Positions 7,608 through 16,820 are shown, counted from the stretch's first letter. The stretch is DNA of 50,631 nucleotides from Candidatus Omnitrophota bacterium (GCA_011620275.1 WOZK01000013.1:1-50631), one strand, 5' to 3'. Notes: a model not told the origin generated them from the letters alone. Program-made: numbers and translations.

Positions 7608-9025
7608 AAAATTACGGCGCTGGAAAGTTGTGGGGCGGAAGGTTTTCCGGCCGGACGGACCGGGAGTTCTTCGATTTTCAGAAATCGCTGGATTATGATT
7701 TCAGACTGGCCGAATTCGACATCTCCCATTCTTTGATTCACATCGCCGCCTTGCGTGAAGCCGGGCTGTTGAACGGCCGCGAATACGCGGCGCTGGGAAA
7801 AGCGCTGCGCCGCCTCCTGAAACGCGTCCGCAATGAAGGGCCGGGTTTCATCCTTCGGGAAAAAGGGGCGGCGGAGGACATTCACAGCTATATCCATGGG
7901 CAGGTGGAAAAAGAAGCCGGCAAGGCCGCCCTGAAACTTCATACTTTTCGTTCTCGCAACGACCAGGTGGCGTTCGACGAAAAGTGGTATTGTCTGAAAG
8001 AATGCGCAGATATAGCCGGATTGATGAACGCCCTGGACGGTTCCCTGAAAAAGCTTTCCGGCAGAAACCGCGGCGTAATCTTTCTCGGTTATACTCACGC
8101 TCGCAGGGCCCAGGCGATCACTTTTGAACTTTATCTCGACGCTTTTCGTTCCATGTTCGGCCGCGACAGGCAGAGGCTCGGAGATTATTACGGCCGGTTG
8201 CGCGTCGGCATCGGAGCCGGAGCCCTTGCCGGCACCTCGCTCGGCAGGGATGCGTACGCCAAGGCGGTGAAAGCGGCGGTCTCCGGGGACAGGTCCAAGG
8301 TGGTTCCGGCGGAAAACAGCGTGGACCACGTCAGCGACAGGGATTATATAATCGAATTGCTTTCCGTGCTTTCCATCATACAGATGCATCTCTCGCGCCT
8401 TGCCGAGGACTTTATTCTATATTCCGGGAGCGAATATTCTTTCCTGAGCCTGCCGGAAGAGTTCTGTACCGGCTCTTCGCTTATGCCGCATAAAAAAAAC
8501 CCTGATCTCCTGGAATTGGTGCGCGGGAACACCGGCCGGGTCTACGGCGGATTGATCTGGTTGCTTACCCTGATGAAGGGTTTGCCGTTAAGTTACAACC
8601 GCGACATGCAGCTGGACAAAGAACCTTTGTTCTCTGCCGTGGAGACTATGAAAAGCGAGTTGTCGCTTCTCTGCCGGTTCCTGCCCGGTGTGAAAGTTAA
8701 CGCCGGGGCGGTGAAGGCGGCGCTTTCGGACAGGACTTTTTACGCGACCGAGCTCGCGGAGTGGATGGTGAGGGAGAAAAAGGTGCCTTTTAAAAAGGCG
8801 CACGATGCCGCGGGCTCGCTGATAAAGGCGGCGGAATCCTCCGAAAAAAAGATAGAAGATATGACGGACGCCGAGTTGCGGCGTCTGCATCCGGCGTTTA
8901 ACGCCGCGGACATCAAGCGCGTGATGGACCCGTTTTACGCGGCGGGAGGCGGAAAACGCGCTCCGGAAAAGAAGAAAAGCGGCGTTAAACCGGCCGGGCT
9001 GAAGCCTCCGTCCGTCGAACTTTAA
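7604..9025 (+). CDS. argH: Argininosuccinate lyase
   Basis: ArgH splits argininosuccinate to arginine and fumarate. The 473-residue product belongs to the fumarase/aspartase superfamily: AEDIHSYIH, the HTFRSRNDQVA block, TPLQ-like GYTHARRAQAITF and the signature GSSLMPHKKNPD with its catalytic serine loop are all visible. The GYTHARRAQ segment replaces the common GYTHLQRAQ. The gene starts within the argG stop. A C-terminal extension after the last family block is lysine and proline rich. Last gene of the arginine operon; lysA starts 21 bases later, so the transcript may continue. Confidence 0.95.
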   Translation: MKNYGAGKLWGGRFSGRTDREFFDFQKSLDYDFRLAEFDISHSLIHIAALREAGLLNGREYAALGKALRRLLKRVRNEGPGFILREKGAAEDIHSYIHGQVEKEAGKAALKLHTFRSRNDQVAFDEKWYCLKECADIAGLMNALDGSLKKLSGRNRGVIFLGYTHARRAQAITFELYLDAFRSMFGRDRQRLGDYYGRLRVGIGAGALAGTSLGRDAYAKAVKAAVSGDRSKVVPAENSVDHVSDRDYIIELLSVLSIIQMHLSRLAEDFILYSGSEYSFLSLPEEFCTGSSLMPHKKNPDLLELVRGNTGRVYGGLIWLLTLMKGLPLSYNRDMQLDKEPLFSAVETMKSELSLLCRFLPGVKVNAGAVKAALSDRTFYATELAEWMVREKKVPFKKAHDAAGSLIKAAESSEKKIEDMTDAELRRLHPAFNAADIKRVMDPFYAAGGGKRAPEKKKSGVKPAGLKPPSVEL

Positions 9026-9046
9026 GCACAGGAAAGAAAGATAGAG

Positions 9047-10288
9047 ATGCACGATTTTGTCCGCAGGAACGGAAGGTTATATTGTGAGGGGGTGGACCTT
9101 GAAAAGGCGGTCTCTGAGTTCGGCACCCCGCTTTTCGTATACAGCCGCAATACCCTGACCGGGCATTTCCTGAAACTCAAGGACGCTTTCCGGGAAATAG
9201 ACCCGTTGATATGTTATTCCGTGAAGGCGAATTCCAATCTGGCCATACTGAAGACCCTGGTGCAAGAGGGGGCCGGCTTGGATATAGTCTCCGGCGGCGA
9301 ATTGTTCAGGGCCTTGAAGAGCGGTTGTCCGCCGGAGAAAATAGTTTACGCTTCGGTTGGCAAGACGGACAGGGAGATAGAAGAGGCGGTAGCCGGGAAA
9401 ATACTGTTCTTCAACGTAGAGTCGGAGCCGGAGATGGAGAGGATCGGCCTTATCGCCCGCAAATACGGCAGGCGGGTGAAGATAGCCCTGCGTATCAATC
9501 CGGACGTTGAGGCGAAGACCCATAAATTTATAACTACCGGCAAGATCACCAATAAGTTCGGCATAGACCTGGATAACGCCGCCAGGATAATACGTTTGAG
9601 GGCGAAATACCGCTCGCTTGATATCTGCGGCTTACATATGCACATAGGTTCGCAGATAACCGAAGGAGAACCGTTCCTTGCCGCCATAAACAAGGTGGCC
9701 GGTTTCGCGCGCAGCCTTTCTGCGGACGCGGATATCCGTTACCTGAATATCGGCGGCGGCCTGGGGATCATATACGACAGAGAGAATCCGCAGACCGCTC
9801 TCGCTTTCTCCCGCAAGGTGCTCCCGGTGCTGAAGAAGAGCGGTTTCAAGATAATTATGGAACCGGGCAGGTTTATCTGCGGCAACGCCGGCATACTGGT
9901 TTCCAGGGTCATTTACGTCAAGAGGACGCCGTTGAAGAAATTCATCATCGTTGACGCCGGCATGAACGATCTAATAAGGCCGGCTTTATACGGGGCTTTT
10001 CACCGCATCGAACCGCTGAAGAGTATGCGCGGCGGGTTGGAAAGAGCGGACGTTGTAGGCCCCATCTGCGAGAGCGGGGATTTTCTGGCCAAAGACAGGG
10101 AACTGCCGCGCTTTAAACAGGGGGATTGCCTGGCGGTGATGAGCGCCGGAGCCTACGGCTTCAGTATGTCTTCCAATTACAACTCCCGACCGAGGGCCGC
10201 GGAGATTATGGTGAGGGGAAACCACGCTGTATTGATCAGGCGGAGGGAAGATTATGCGGATCTGGTGCGTAATGAGATCGTTGTTTAA
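9047..10288 (+). CDS. lysA: Diaminopimelate decarboxylase
   Basis: LysA decarboxylates meso-diaminopimelate to lysine. It is a PLP fold-III alanine-racemase-like enzyme: the PLP lysine lies in CYSVKANSN, followed by GLDIVSGGEL, the HMHIGSQI glycine-rich/His block and EPGRFICGNAG. The CESGDFLAKDR motif with the dimer-shared active-site cysteine is present near the C-terminus. The 413-residue length is normal. It opens the lysine/DAP group but lies only 21 bases after argH without a visible terminator, so arginine and lysine genes may share a transcript. Confidence 0.95.
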   Translation: MHDFVRRNGRLYCEGVDLEKAVSEFGTPLFVYSRNTLTGHFLKLKDAFREIDPLICYSVKANSNLAILKTLVQEGAGLDIVSGGELFRALKSGCPPEKIVYASVGKTDREIEEAVAGKILFFNVESEPEMERIGLIARKYGRRVKIALRINPDVEAKTHKFITTGKITNKFGIDLDNAARIIRLRAKYRSLDICGLHMHIGSQITEGEPFLAAINKVAGFARSLSADADIRYLNIGGGLGIIYDRENPQTALAFSRKVLPVLKKSGFKIIMEPGRFICGNAGILVSRVIYVKRTPLKKFIIVDAGMNDLIRPALYGAFHRIEPLKSMRGGLERADVVGPICESGDFLAKDRELPRFKQGDCLAVMSAGAYGFSMSSNYNSRPRAAEIMVRGNHAVLIRRREDYADLVRNEIVV

Positions 10289-10889
10289 AACGGCCGGCAG
10301 ACAAAGCGGGAAGCCGGGGATTATATGTTTCTTTACCGCGGTTGTGTTCTTCTCTGCGTTATATCTCCGGGATGCCGCAGCGGAAACGCAGAAATTTATC
10401 AAACACGGCGACGGGATAATGAGGTTTGTTACAGTCAATTTACCGTTTCCGGCGGTCTATATGTTCGAGATGCCGCCGGCCTGGGCTCCGGAGGGCGCCC
10501 CTTCCGACGCCGTGGACGGCAGCTGGTATGGAAAGCATATAAAAGAGGACGCCTGGATAAAGATAATACCTTTCGACAACAGCGCCGGACTGAAAGCGGA
10601 AGAGATAGCCAAGCTGATCAAAAAACAGTATTTTAACTACGGGGAATGCTCTCTGGACGATTTTCACAAAGATGCCGTCTATGTTTCTTCTTCGGCGTAC
10701 CCTTGTGAAGCCTATTTCTACGAAAAGTGTCCGCCCGGGAAGGTCAATTTTTTCGTGATTTGCGACGTGGGGGCGCCGAGTTCGGTGATATTTAATCTTT
10801 CCTGCTACGGAGAGGTGAGGGAAGAGCTGAATAGATATATGGAGGACCTGGATAGAATAATGCGGAGATTCCAATGGCAGAAAAAATGA
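10254..10889 (+). CDS. Secreted protein of unknown function between lysA and dapF
   Basis: I do not recognise this 211-residue protein. It has an N-terminal hydrophobic segment (IICFFTAVVFFSAL, about residues 28-41) followed by an Ala-rich AAAET site, typical of a signal peptide, so export is likely. The mature part has scattered aromatics and four or five cysteines, and no catalytic motif I can name. The start ATG has a strong Shine-Dalgarno, GGAGGGAAG, and overlaps lysA by 35 bases; its 3' end overlaps dapF by 16 bases. Such tight packing implies co-translation with lysine genes, although an exported protein is an odd partner for DAP synthesis. A later ATG (10272) is also possible. Confidence 0.75.
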   Translation: MRIWCVMRSLFKTAGRQSGKPGIICFFTAVVFFSALYLRDAAAETQKFIKHGDGIMRFVTVNLPFPAVYMFEMPPAWAPEGAPSDAVDGSWYGKHIKEDAWIKIIPFDNSAGLKAEEIAKLIKKQYFNYGECSLDDFHKDAVYVSSSAYPCEAYFYEKCPPGKVNFFVICDVGAPSSVIFNLSCYGEVREELNRYMEDLDRIMRRFQWQKK

Positions 10890-11707
10890 AACCCTCCGGG
10901 AGAACGATTGCATTCGTGAAGATGGCCGCCTCCGGCAACGACTTCGTCATCCTGAAAGAGCGTTCGCTCGCGGCCGGATGCAGGAGTCTGTCCGTATTGG
11001 CCCGTATGATCTGCGACAGAAAATTCGGGGCCGGGGCGGACGGGATGCTTTTGCTCGCGGAGACGGTTTCCGGCGGGATGAGAATGAGGATATTCAACTC
11101 CGACGGCTCGGAAGCGGAGATGTGCGGCAACGGGGCGCGCTGCGCAGCCTTGTTCTCAGGGAGAAAAACGGTGGACCTTCACACGAAAGCCGGCCTTGTA
11201 TCCTGCCGTGTTGACGGAGGATGCGTTCGTATCCGGCTTACCGCCCCCAAAGGGTTCCGCGGGGGGGTGGATCTGCCGCTCGGCGGCCGGGCCTTAAAAG
11301 CTTATTTCGTCAATACCGGGGTGCCGCACGCAGTGGTCTTTGTGCAGGGACTCGATTCCATCGACGTGGACGCGCTCGGACGAATGATCCGTTATCATAA
11401 GGTGTTCTCTCCTGCCGGGGTCAACGTCGATTTCGCGGAGATAACCGGGCCTGAGGCACTAAAGGTCAGGACGTACGAAAGAGGGGTGGAAGGGGAAACG
11501 CTCGCGTGCGGGACAGGTTCTACTGCCGCCGTTTTGTCGGCATCCTGTCATCTCGGTATGCCGGAAGGTAATGCCGTTTTCAGAGTGTTGACCCGCAGCG
11601 GCGAAACCCTCAGAGTGTATTTCGACAAAAAAAAGGACTGTTCTTTCAGCGACGTCTGGTTGGAAGGCGGGGCCAAAATCGTCTACAAAGGAGTTTATTA
11701 TGTTTAG
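10874..11707 (+). CDS. dapF: Diaminopimelate epimerase
   Basis: DapF interconverts LL- and meso-diaminopimelate by a two-cysteine acid/base mechanism. Both active-site cysteines are visible: MCGNGARC in the N-terminal half and ACGTGSTA in the C-terminal half. The opening MAASGNDFV block is typical. At 277 residues the length is normal. The gene overlaps the upstream secreted unknown by 16 bases and dapA downstream by 8 bases. Because DapL directly makes LL-DAP, DapF is the step that supplies meso-DAP for LysA and peptidoglycan. Confidence 0.96.
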   Translation: MAEKMKPSGRTIAFVKMAASGNDFVILKERSLAAGCRSLSVLARMICDRKFGAGADGMLLLAETVSGGMRMRIFNSDGSEAEMCGNGARCAALFSGRKTVDLHTKAGLVSCRVDGGCVRIRLTAPKGFRGGVDLPLGGRALKAYFVNTGVPHAVVFVQGLDSIDVDALGRMIRYHKVFSPAGVNVDFAEITGPEALKVRTYERGVEGETLACGTGSTAAVLSASCHLGMPEGNAVFRVLTRSGETLRVYFDKKKDCSFSDVWLEGGAKIVYKGVYYV

Positions 11708-12581
11708 CGGTTCCATTGTCGCCCTGGTTACCCCTTTCAAGAACGGCAAGGTGGATGAGAAGCGGCTGCGGTCTCTGATAGATTTTCAGATTGAGAACGG
11801 GACCTCCGGCATCGTCCCCTGCGGGACCACGGGCGAATCCGCCACTCTTTCCGTGCGCGAGCACGAAAGGGTGATAGAGATATCGGTTGAGCAGTCCGCC
11901 GGTCGTGTTCCGGTGATTGCCGGTACCGGCTCAAATTCCACGCAAGAAGCCATACAATTGACGGTAGACGCCGCGAAGGCCGGGGCCGACGCCTCTCTTC
12001 AGGTCTCCCCATATTATAATCGGCCGACCCAGAAGGGCCTTTACGAACACTTCAAGGCGGTCGCCGACGCCGCCGGGATACCGGTTATACTTTATAACAT
12101 AGCTTCCCGCACCGGGGTCAACATCGAGCCGGAGACGATCGCCCGGCTGGCCGCCGACTGCAAAAACGTCGTAGGCGTCAAAGAGGCCTCCGGCAGCCTG
12201 GACCAGATGTCACGCGTCAAAGCTCTCTGCGGAGAGGACTTCGATCTTATCTCGGGGGACGACAGCCTGACTTTGCCGGTACTTTCTATCGGCGGTACCG
12301 GCGTGATCTCCGTTGCCGCTAATATCGTGCCGGCCGACGTCGCCGGCCTGATAGATAATTATGTCAGCGGCAAAACCGCCGAGGCGCGCAGACTGCATTA
12401 CCGCCTGCTGTCGTTGATCAAGTCGCTGTTCCTGGAAACCAACCCTATCCCGGTAAAAACGGCGATGGGTATGCTCGGCATGTGCGAGGCGGATTTGAGG
12501 CTGCCTTTGACCTCCATGTCGAAGGATAACGCCGGCAGACTGCGGGCGTCGTTAAAGGATTACGGTTTATTGAAGGAATAG
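11700..12581 (+). CDS. dapA: 4-hydroxy-tetrahydrodipicolinate synthase
   Basis: DapA condenses pyruvate with aspartate semialdehyde, the first dedicated step of DAP/lysine synthesis. The 293-residue TIM-barrel protein has the GTTGESATLS phosphate-loop-like motif, the YNRPTQKGLY block with the active-site tyrosine, LYNIASRTGVN and the Schiff-base lysine in VGVKEASGSL. The ATG lies within the end of dapF (8-base overlap), with GGAG upstream in AAAGGAGTTT. Confidence 0.97.
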   Translation: MFSGSIVALVTPFKNGKVDEKRLRSLIDFQIENGTSGIVPCGTTGESATLSVREHERVIEISVEQSAGRVPVIAGTGSNSTQEAIQLTVDAAKAGADASLQVSPYYNRPTQKGLYEHFKAVADAAGIPVILYNIASRTGVNIEPETIARLAADCKNVVGVKEASGSLDQMSRVKALCGEDFDLISGDDSLTLPVLSIGGTGVISVAANIVPADVAGLIDNYVSGKTAEARRLHYRLLSLIKSLFLETNPIPVKTAMGMLGMCEADLRLPLTSMSKDNAGRLRASLKDYGLLKE

Positions 12582-12615
12582 TTCATAATAGAAATTATAC
12601 CGAAAGGAACCGAAG

Positions 12616-13329
12616 ATGATAAAACTTGGTGTTTCGGGGGTCTGCGGCAGGATGGGCAGGCGTATTCTGGAGATCTCCTCCTGCGACAAGGATTTTGAGA
12701 TAATGCTGGCCCTGGAACGCAAAGGCATCCCCCAGATAGGCAGGGAATTAGGCAAGGTGAAGATATCCTCGAACCCGGACGGGATGTTCCTCATAGACGT
12801 GTTCGTGGATTTCTCCGTTCCTGAGGCCAGCATCGCCAACCTGGAGTACGCCGTTAAGTACAATAAGGCGCTGGTGCTCGGCACCACCGGTCTTACGGAA
12901 GATCAGGTATCGAAAGTGCGCAGGGCATCCGACTCCATTCCGCTTGTTTATTCCCCGAATATGTCGATAGGGGTCAATGTGCTTTTCAGCGTGCTGGCCG
13001 ATATCAGCCGCAAGCTCGGCCGGGATTATAAGGCGGAGATAGTCGAGGCGCATCACGAAGGGAAGAAAGATGCTCCTTCCGGCACGGCCAAGAAGATGCA
13101 GGAAGTCATCGCGGCCTCCGGTTTATCCAATCCGCCGGCGCATTCGGTAAGATTGGGAGACATCGTCGGCGATCACACGGTGATATTCTGCGGCAATTCC
13201 GAGCGCATCGAGATAAAACATCAGGCGCACACGCGCGATCTTTTCGCTCTCGGCGCGCTGAAGGCCGCAAAATGGGTCGCCGGGCAGAAACCGGGCCTGT
13301 ATTCGATGAAGGATGTGCTTGGGCTGTAA
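12616..13329 (+). CDS. dapB: 4-hydroxy-tetrahydrodipicolinate reductase
   Basis: DapB reduces the DapA product to tetrahydrodipicolinate with NAD(P)H. The N-terminal GVCGRMGRRI nucleotide motif is slightly shorter than in many homologues, but the diagnostic EAHHEGKKDAPSGTA block with the catalytic His and Lys is clear, as is the KHQAHTRDLFALGA C-terminal dimer region (usual form HRASSR). The 237-residue length is a little below the common 250-270. A GAAAGGAACC Shine-Dalgarno precedes the ATG. It lies between dapA and dapL, its functional neighbours. Confidence 0.94.
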   Translation: MIKLGVSGVCGRMGRRILEISSCDKDFEIMLALERKGIPQIGRELGKVKISSNPDGMFLIDVFVDFSVPEASIANLEYAVKYNKALVLGTTGLTEDQVSKVRRASDSIPLVYSPNMSIGVNVLFSVLADISRKLGRDYKAEIVEAHHEGKKDAPSGTAKKMQEVIAASGLSNPPAHSVRLGDIVGDHTVIFCGNSERIEIKHQAHTRDLFALGALKAAKWVAGQKPGLYSMKDVLGL

Positions 13330-13389
13330 TAAGGGAATCTATAAAGAAGGCCGATACATCACGTTATACGAGAAGAAGGGATTCTAAAT

Positions 13390-14553
13390 ATGTTCGAGTT
13401 GTCTGATAGTTTGAAGAGTCTGCCGCCGTATCTTTTTGTGGAGATAGATAAGGCGAAACGGAAGGCCAGGGCCGAGGGAAGGGACGTGATTGATTTCGGC
13501 ATCGGGGATCCGGATCAGCCTACGCCGGATTACGTCATAGACGCACTCTGCCGCGCCGCTCGCGATCCCGCCAATCACCGTTACGCCCTTGACCAGGGCA
13601 TACCTTTGTTGCGTGAATCGATCTGCGCCTGGTACCGGAAGCGTTTTTCCGTCTCCCTCGACCCGGAGAAGGGAGTGCTGCCGTTGATAGGGTCCAAGGA
13701 GGGTATCGCGCATTTTCCGGCAGCTTTTCTCAACGCCGGGGATTATTCGCTAGTTCCGGATCCGTGTTATCCTCCTTATAAAGGCGGGACGATACTCGCC
13801 GGCGGAAGGGTGCACTTGATGCCGTTGAAGGAAGACAATTCTTTTCTCCCGGACTTCAAAAGTATTCCCGAATCCGTATTGAAAAAAGCGAAGTTAATGT
13901 TTCTTAATTATCCCAATAATCCCACCGGCAGGACGGCGGATAAGGATTTCTTCTCCGAAGCCGTGGCGTTCGCTCTCAAACACGGTTTGATACTCGTCTC
14001 CGACCTGGCCTATTCCGAGATGTCTTACGACGGATATAAACCCGGGAGCATGCTGGAGATCGAAGGGGCCGGGGACTGTGTGATAGAATTTCATTCACTT
14101 TCCAAAACCTGCAATATGACCGGGTGGAGGGTGGGGTGGGCTTGCGGCAACTCCTTTCTTGTTTCGGCGCTTGCCAAGGTGAAGGCCAACATCGATTCCG
14201 GTATTTTCACGGCTTTGCAGTACGCCGGGGCCGCCGCCCTCGACAACAGCGCGGCGCAGGCGGACGCGATGAGCGCTCTTTACCGGGAACGCCGCGACAT
14301 ACTGGTCGGCGGGCTGCGCAAACTGGGATGGCGTGTTCATTCTCCCGGCGCCACGTTTTATCTCTGGTTCAGGGTCCCGGACCCCAAAAAGAGTTCAATG
14401 GAATACGCGGCTTATCTCCTGGATAAAGCCGATATTATTGTAACCCCGGGCGTGGGTTTCGGCGGGAATGGAGAGGGGTACCTGCGTATGGCGCTTACCG
14501 TGCCGGCCGAGAGGGTTAAAGAGGCGTTGAAACGCCTGGAGAAATTGTTCTGA
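13390..14553 (+). CDS. dapL: LL-diaminopimelate aminotransferase
   Basis: DapL converts tetrahydrodipicolinate directly to LL-DAP with glutamate, bypassing the acylated dapD/C/E route. The 387-residue class-I PLP aminotransferase opens with SLPPYLFVEIDKAK and the DFGIGDPDQPTP motif typical of the DapL/ALD1 group, and has the PLP lysine in HSLSKTCNMTGWRVGW. Its place after dapF-dapA-dapB supports the DapL assignment over a general aspartate or alanine aminotransferase. DapL is known from plants, Chlamydiae and various anaerobes, which is one reason to suspect the PVC lineage here. Confidence 0.9.
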   Translation: MFELSDSLKSLPPYLFVEIDKAKRKARAEGRDVIDFGIGDPDQPTPDYVIDALCRAARDPANHRYALDQGIPLLRESICAWYRKRFSVSLDPEKGVLPLIGSKEGIAHFPAAFLNAGDYSLVPDPCYPPYKGGTILAGGRVHLMPLKEDNSFLPDFKSIPESVLKKAKLMFLNYPNNPTGRTADKDFFSEAVAFALKHGLILVSDLAYSEMSYDGYKPGSMLEIEGAGDCVIEFHSLSKTCNMTGWRVGWACGNSFLVSALAKVKANIDSGIFTALQYAGAAALDNSAAQADAMSALYRERRDILVGGLRKLGWRVHSPGATFYLWFRVPDPKKSSMEYAAYLLDKADIIVTPGVGFGGNGEGYLRMALTVPAERVKEALKRLEKLF

Positions 14554-14561
14554 AAACCGGA

Positions 14562-14957
14562 TTGTGTTATATAGCTGTGGGCTCGAACCTCGGCGACAGA
14601 CGCAGCAACATCCGCGCGGCGATATCCCTGACCGGCGCGCTGCCGCGGACAAAAGTGCTCAAGGTGTCTTCTTTATTCGAGAACGCTCCCGTGGGTGGGC
14701 CGCGCGGCCAGGGGGATTTTCTGAACGGCGCTTTTAGCCTGGAAACCGGTCTGACGCCGTCCAGACTGCTGGCCGGATTAAAAAGGATAGAGCGTGAACT
14801 GGGCCGCAAGCCCGGTGCGCGCAACGGCCCCCGTTCAATAGATCTGGATATACTTTGGTACGACGGGAAGAGACTGAACGGTTCGGAATTGCGCATCCCT
14901 CATCCCCGGATGTTCAGGCGCGATTTCGTATTGCGCCCGCTGCTGGAGATTCTATGA
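14562..14957 (+). CDS. folK: 2-amino-4-hydroxy-6-hydroxymethyldihydropteridine pyrophosphokinase
   Basis: FolK transfers pyrophosphate from ATP to hydroxymethyl-dihydropterin in folate synthesis. The product shows the family start YIAVGSNLGDR, the GDFLNGAF block and the signature RNGPRSIDLDIL followed by PHPRM. At 131 residues it is shorter than the usual 155-165, with the loss mainly at the C-terminus. The start is a TTG 8 bases after dapL with no clear Shine-Dalgarno, so translation probably depends on coupling to dapL. Its stop overlaps an ATG that could start panC, though a later start is better. Confidence 0.9.
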   Translation: MCYIAVGSNLGDRRSNIRAAISLTGALPRTKVLKVSSLFENAPVGGPRGQGDFLNGAFSLETGLTPSRLLAGLKRIERELGRKPGARNGPRSIDLDILWYDGKRLNGSELRIPHPRMFRRDFVLRPLLEIL

Positions 14958-14989
14958 AACATCTTCCCTCGAGGGGGAAAAAGCAAACA

Positions 14990-15838
14990 ATGAAAGTAAT
15001 ACGCAGCATAAAGGCGATGTCCGGTTTTTCTTCCGAAGCCGCCGCCGGCAGAAAAATAGGTTTTGTTCCCACCATGGGGGCTTTGCACGCCGGACACGTC
15101 AGCCTGATCAGAAAAGCCCGCCGCGACAATGACGCGGTAGTGGTCAGCGTTTTCATCAATCCGCTTCAATTCGGCCCTTCAGAAGATTTCCGCAGATATC
15201 CCCGGGATCATGCCTCCGACGCCGGCATCTGCCGCGCAGAAGGAGTGGATGTGCTGTTTTGTCCCTCCGCGCAGGAGATGTACGGCCCGGGATTCCGCAC
15301 TTTCGTGGAGGTGAAGGGTATGAGCGATGTCCTTTGCGGGCGTTCACGGCCCGGGCATTTCAGAGGCGTGGCCACGGTAGTCCTGAAACTTTTTAATATA
15401 GTTTCTCCCCGCACGGCCTATTTCGGCGCGAAAGACGCCCAGCAGGCGGCGGTAATAAAGAGAATGACGGCTGATCTGAATCTGCCGGTGCGCATAGAGG
15501 TCCTTCCCATCGTGCGCGGGCCCGGCGGGATCGCCCTGAGTTCGCGTAACGCCTATCTCGGAGATAATCAGAAAGAACAAGCGCTTTGTCTTTTCCGTTC
15601 CCTGCGGGAGGCAGCCAGACTGGTTGAGGCGGGTGAACGCCGTTCTTCCAGGATAAAGGAATCCATGAGGCGTATTATAAGCGGCTGTCCTCAGGCGGAA
15701 ACCGACTACATAGAGATCGTCGATCCCCGCACCATGAAAACTCTGAAAAGCATAGGCGGAGGGAAATGTCTGGTCGCGCTAGCCGTGCGCGTAGGCGGGA
15801 TAAGGCTGATAGATAACGTGACTCTGGACGTGAAATGA
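14990..15838 (+). CDS. panC: Pantothenate synthetase
   Basis: PanC joins pantoate and beta-alanine with ATP. The product has the nucleotidyltransferase motifs GFVPTMGALHAGH and SVFINPLQFG, the FGAKDAQQ block and the ALSSRNAYL segment. The track start (14855) would add 45 residues antiparallel to no known domain and overlap folK by 103 bases; the ATG at 14990, after GAGGGGGAAA, starts at the usual MKVIRSI and gives 282 residues, the family length. Its stop overlaps the nadX start (ATGA). Confidence 0.95.
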   Translation: MKVIRSIKAMSGFSSEAAAGRKIGFVPTMGALHAGHVSLIRKARRDNDAVVVSVFINPLQFGPSEDFRRYPRDHASDAGICRAEGVDVLFCPSAQEMYGPGFRTFVEVKGMSDVLCGRSRPGHFRGVATVVLKLFNIVSPRTAYFGAKDAQQAAVIKRMTADLNLPVRIEVLPIVRGPGGIALSSRNAYLGDNQKEQALCLFRSLREAARLVEAGERRSSRIKESMRRIISGCPQAETDYIEIVDPRTMKTLKSIGGGKCLVALAVRVGGIRLIDNVTLDVK

Positions 15839-16695
15839 GGTATGATACTTTTATGCTCGGGCAGAAAAGCGGGACCAGACTTAAAATAGGGATTGCCGGC
15901 TGCGGCGCCATAGGCGGGTCTCTGGCGCGTATTGTCAGGGAAGAGTTCGGCAGGGAAATGCGCGTGTCCGCGTTGTTCGATCTGCGCGCGGAGCACGCCG
16001 CGGCGCTTGCCGGGCGGTTGCATATAGCGGCTAAGACCGCGGTAGCGCGCGACCTGAAGGCGTTGATAAAGGCTTCCGATCTGGTGGTGGAGGCGGCTTC
16101 CGCTTCGGCATCCTACGATATCGCGTGCGAATGCCTGAAGGCCGGCCGCAGTGTTATGGTGATGAGCGTCGGAGGCATTGTGGACAAGGTAGAACGGCTG
16201 CTGCGTGAAGCGGAGCGTTCCGGAGCACGTATCTACGTTCCCAGCGGGGCGCTTGCCGGAATAGACGCCTTGAAAGCGGCCGGAGGCGCGCGTCTGAAGA
16301 GCGTGACTTTGACTACGATCAAGAATCCGGCTTCTTTCTCCGGAGTGGATTATCTCCGCAGGAGGAAGATCGATCCCGCCGGGATAAACAAGGATACCGT
16401 GCTTTTCGACGGCAGGGCGGAGAAGGCCGTGCGTTGCTTTCCGCAAAACATAAACGTGGCGGCTGTGCTGAGTCTGGCCGGTATGGGCGCGCGCGCGACC
16501 AGGGTACGCATAATCGCTTCTCCCTTCGTGAAGAAGAACATACATGAGGTCAGGATAGAGTCGGACGCGGCGGTGATAACGACGAGAACGGAGAACGTCC
16601 CGCATCCGGAAAACCGTAAGACCAGTTACCTGGCGGTGCTTGCCGCCGCCGCCGTGTTGCGGCAGATCACCAGCCCGGTAAGCGTCGGCACCTGA
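15835..16695 (+). CDS. nadX: Aspartate dehydrogenase (NadX type)
   Basis: NadX oxidises L-aspartate to iminoaspartate with NAD(P), feeding quinolinate and NAD synthesis in organisms that lack aspartate oxidase. The 286-residue product has a Rossmann GIAGCGAIGG motif near residue 20, the VEAASASA segment and the ENVPHPENRKTSYLA block characteristic of the family, including the catalytic His. It overlaps panC by 4 bases, so two aspartate-linked cofactor pathways are coupled. Starts at 15835 or at the ATG 15853 are both possible; the overlap favours the first. Confidence 0.9.
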   Translation: MRYDTFMLGQKSGTRLKIGIAGCGAIGGSLARIVREEFGREMRVSALFDLRAEHAAALAGRLHIAAKTAVARDLKALIKASDLVVEAASASASYDIACECLKAGRSVMVMSVGGIVDKVERLLREAERSGARIYVPSGALAGIDALKAAGGARLKSVTLTTIKNPASFSGVDYLRRRKIDPAGINKDTVLFDGRAEKAVRCFPQNINVAAVLSLAGMGARATRVRIIASPFVKKNIHEVRIESDAAVITTRTENVPHPENRKTSYLAVLAAAAVLRQITSPVSVGT

Positions 16696-16700
16696 AGGCG

Positions 16701-16820
16701 TTTAATCAAACCGCAGGAATCCCGGGCTTTCAAGCCGGGCGCGGAAGACTTTTTCCTGTTTACGAAGAACATCCTTGCGCATTTGATAAAGCAAGGTTTT
16801 GTGGAATTGAACGGCCTTTT
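16701..16820 (+). repeat. Intergenic repeat, family C, copy 1 (with hairpin module)
   Basis: After nadX comes the hairpin module (AATCAAACCGCAGGAATC, then CCCGGGCTTTCAAGCCGGG) followed by a third type of tail, containing CCTGTTT, ATCCTTGCGC and GATAAAGCAAG. The same module and tail, diverged, recur at 34317-34425. On the minus strand both give related apparent peptides (KCARMFFVNRK-like), explaining the antisense ORFs. Confidence 0.7.
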
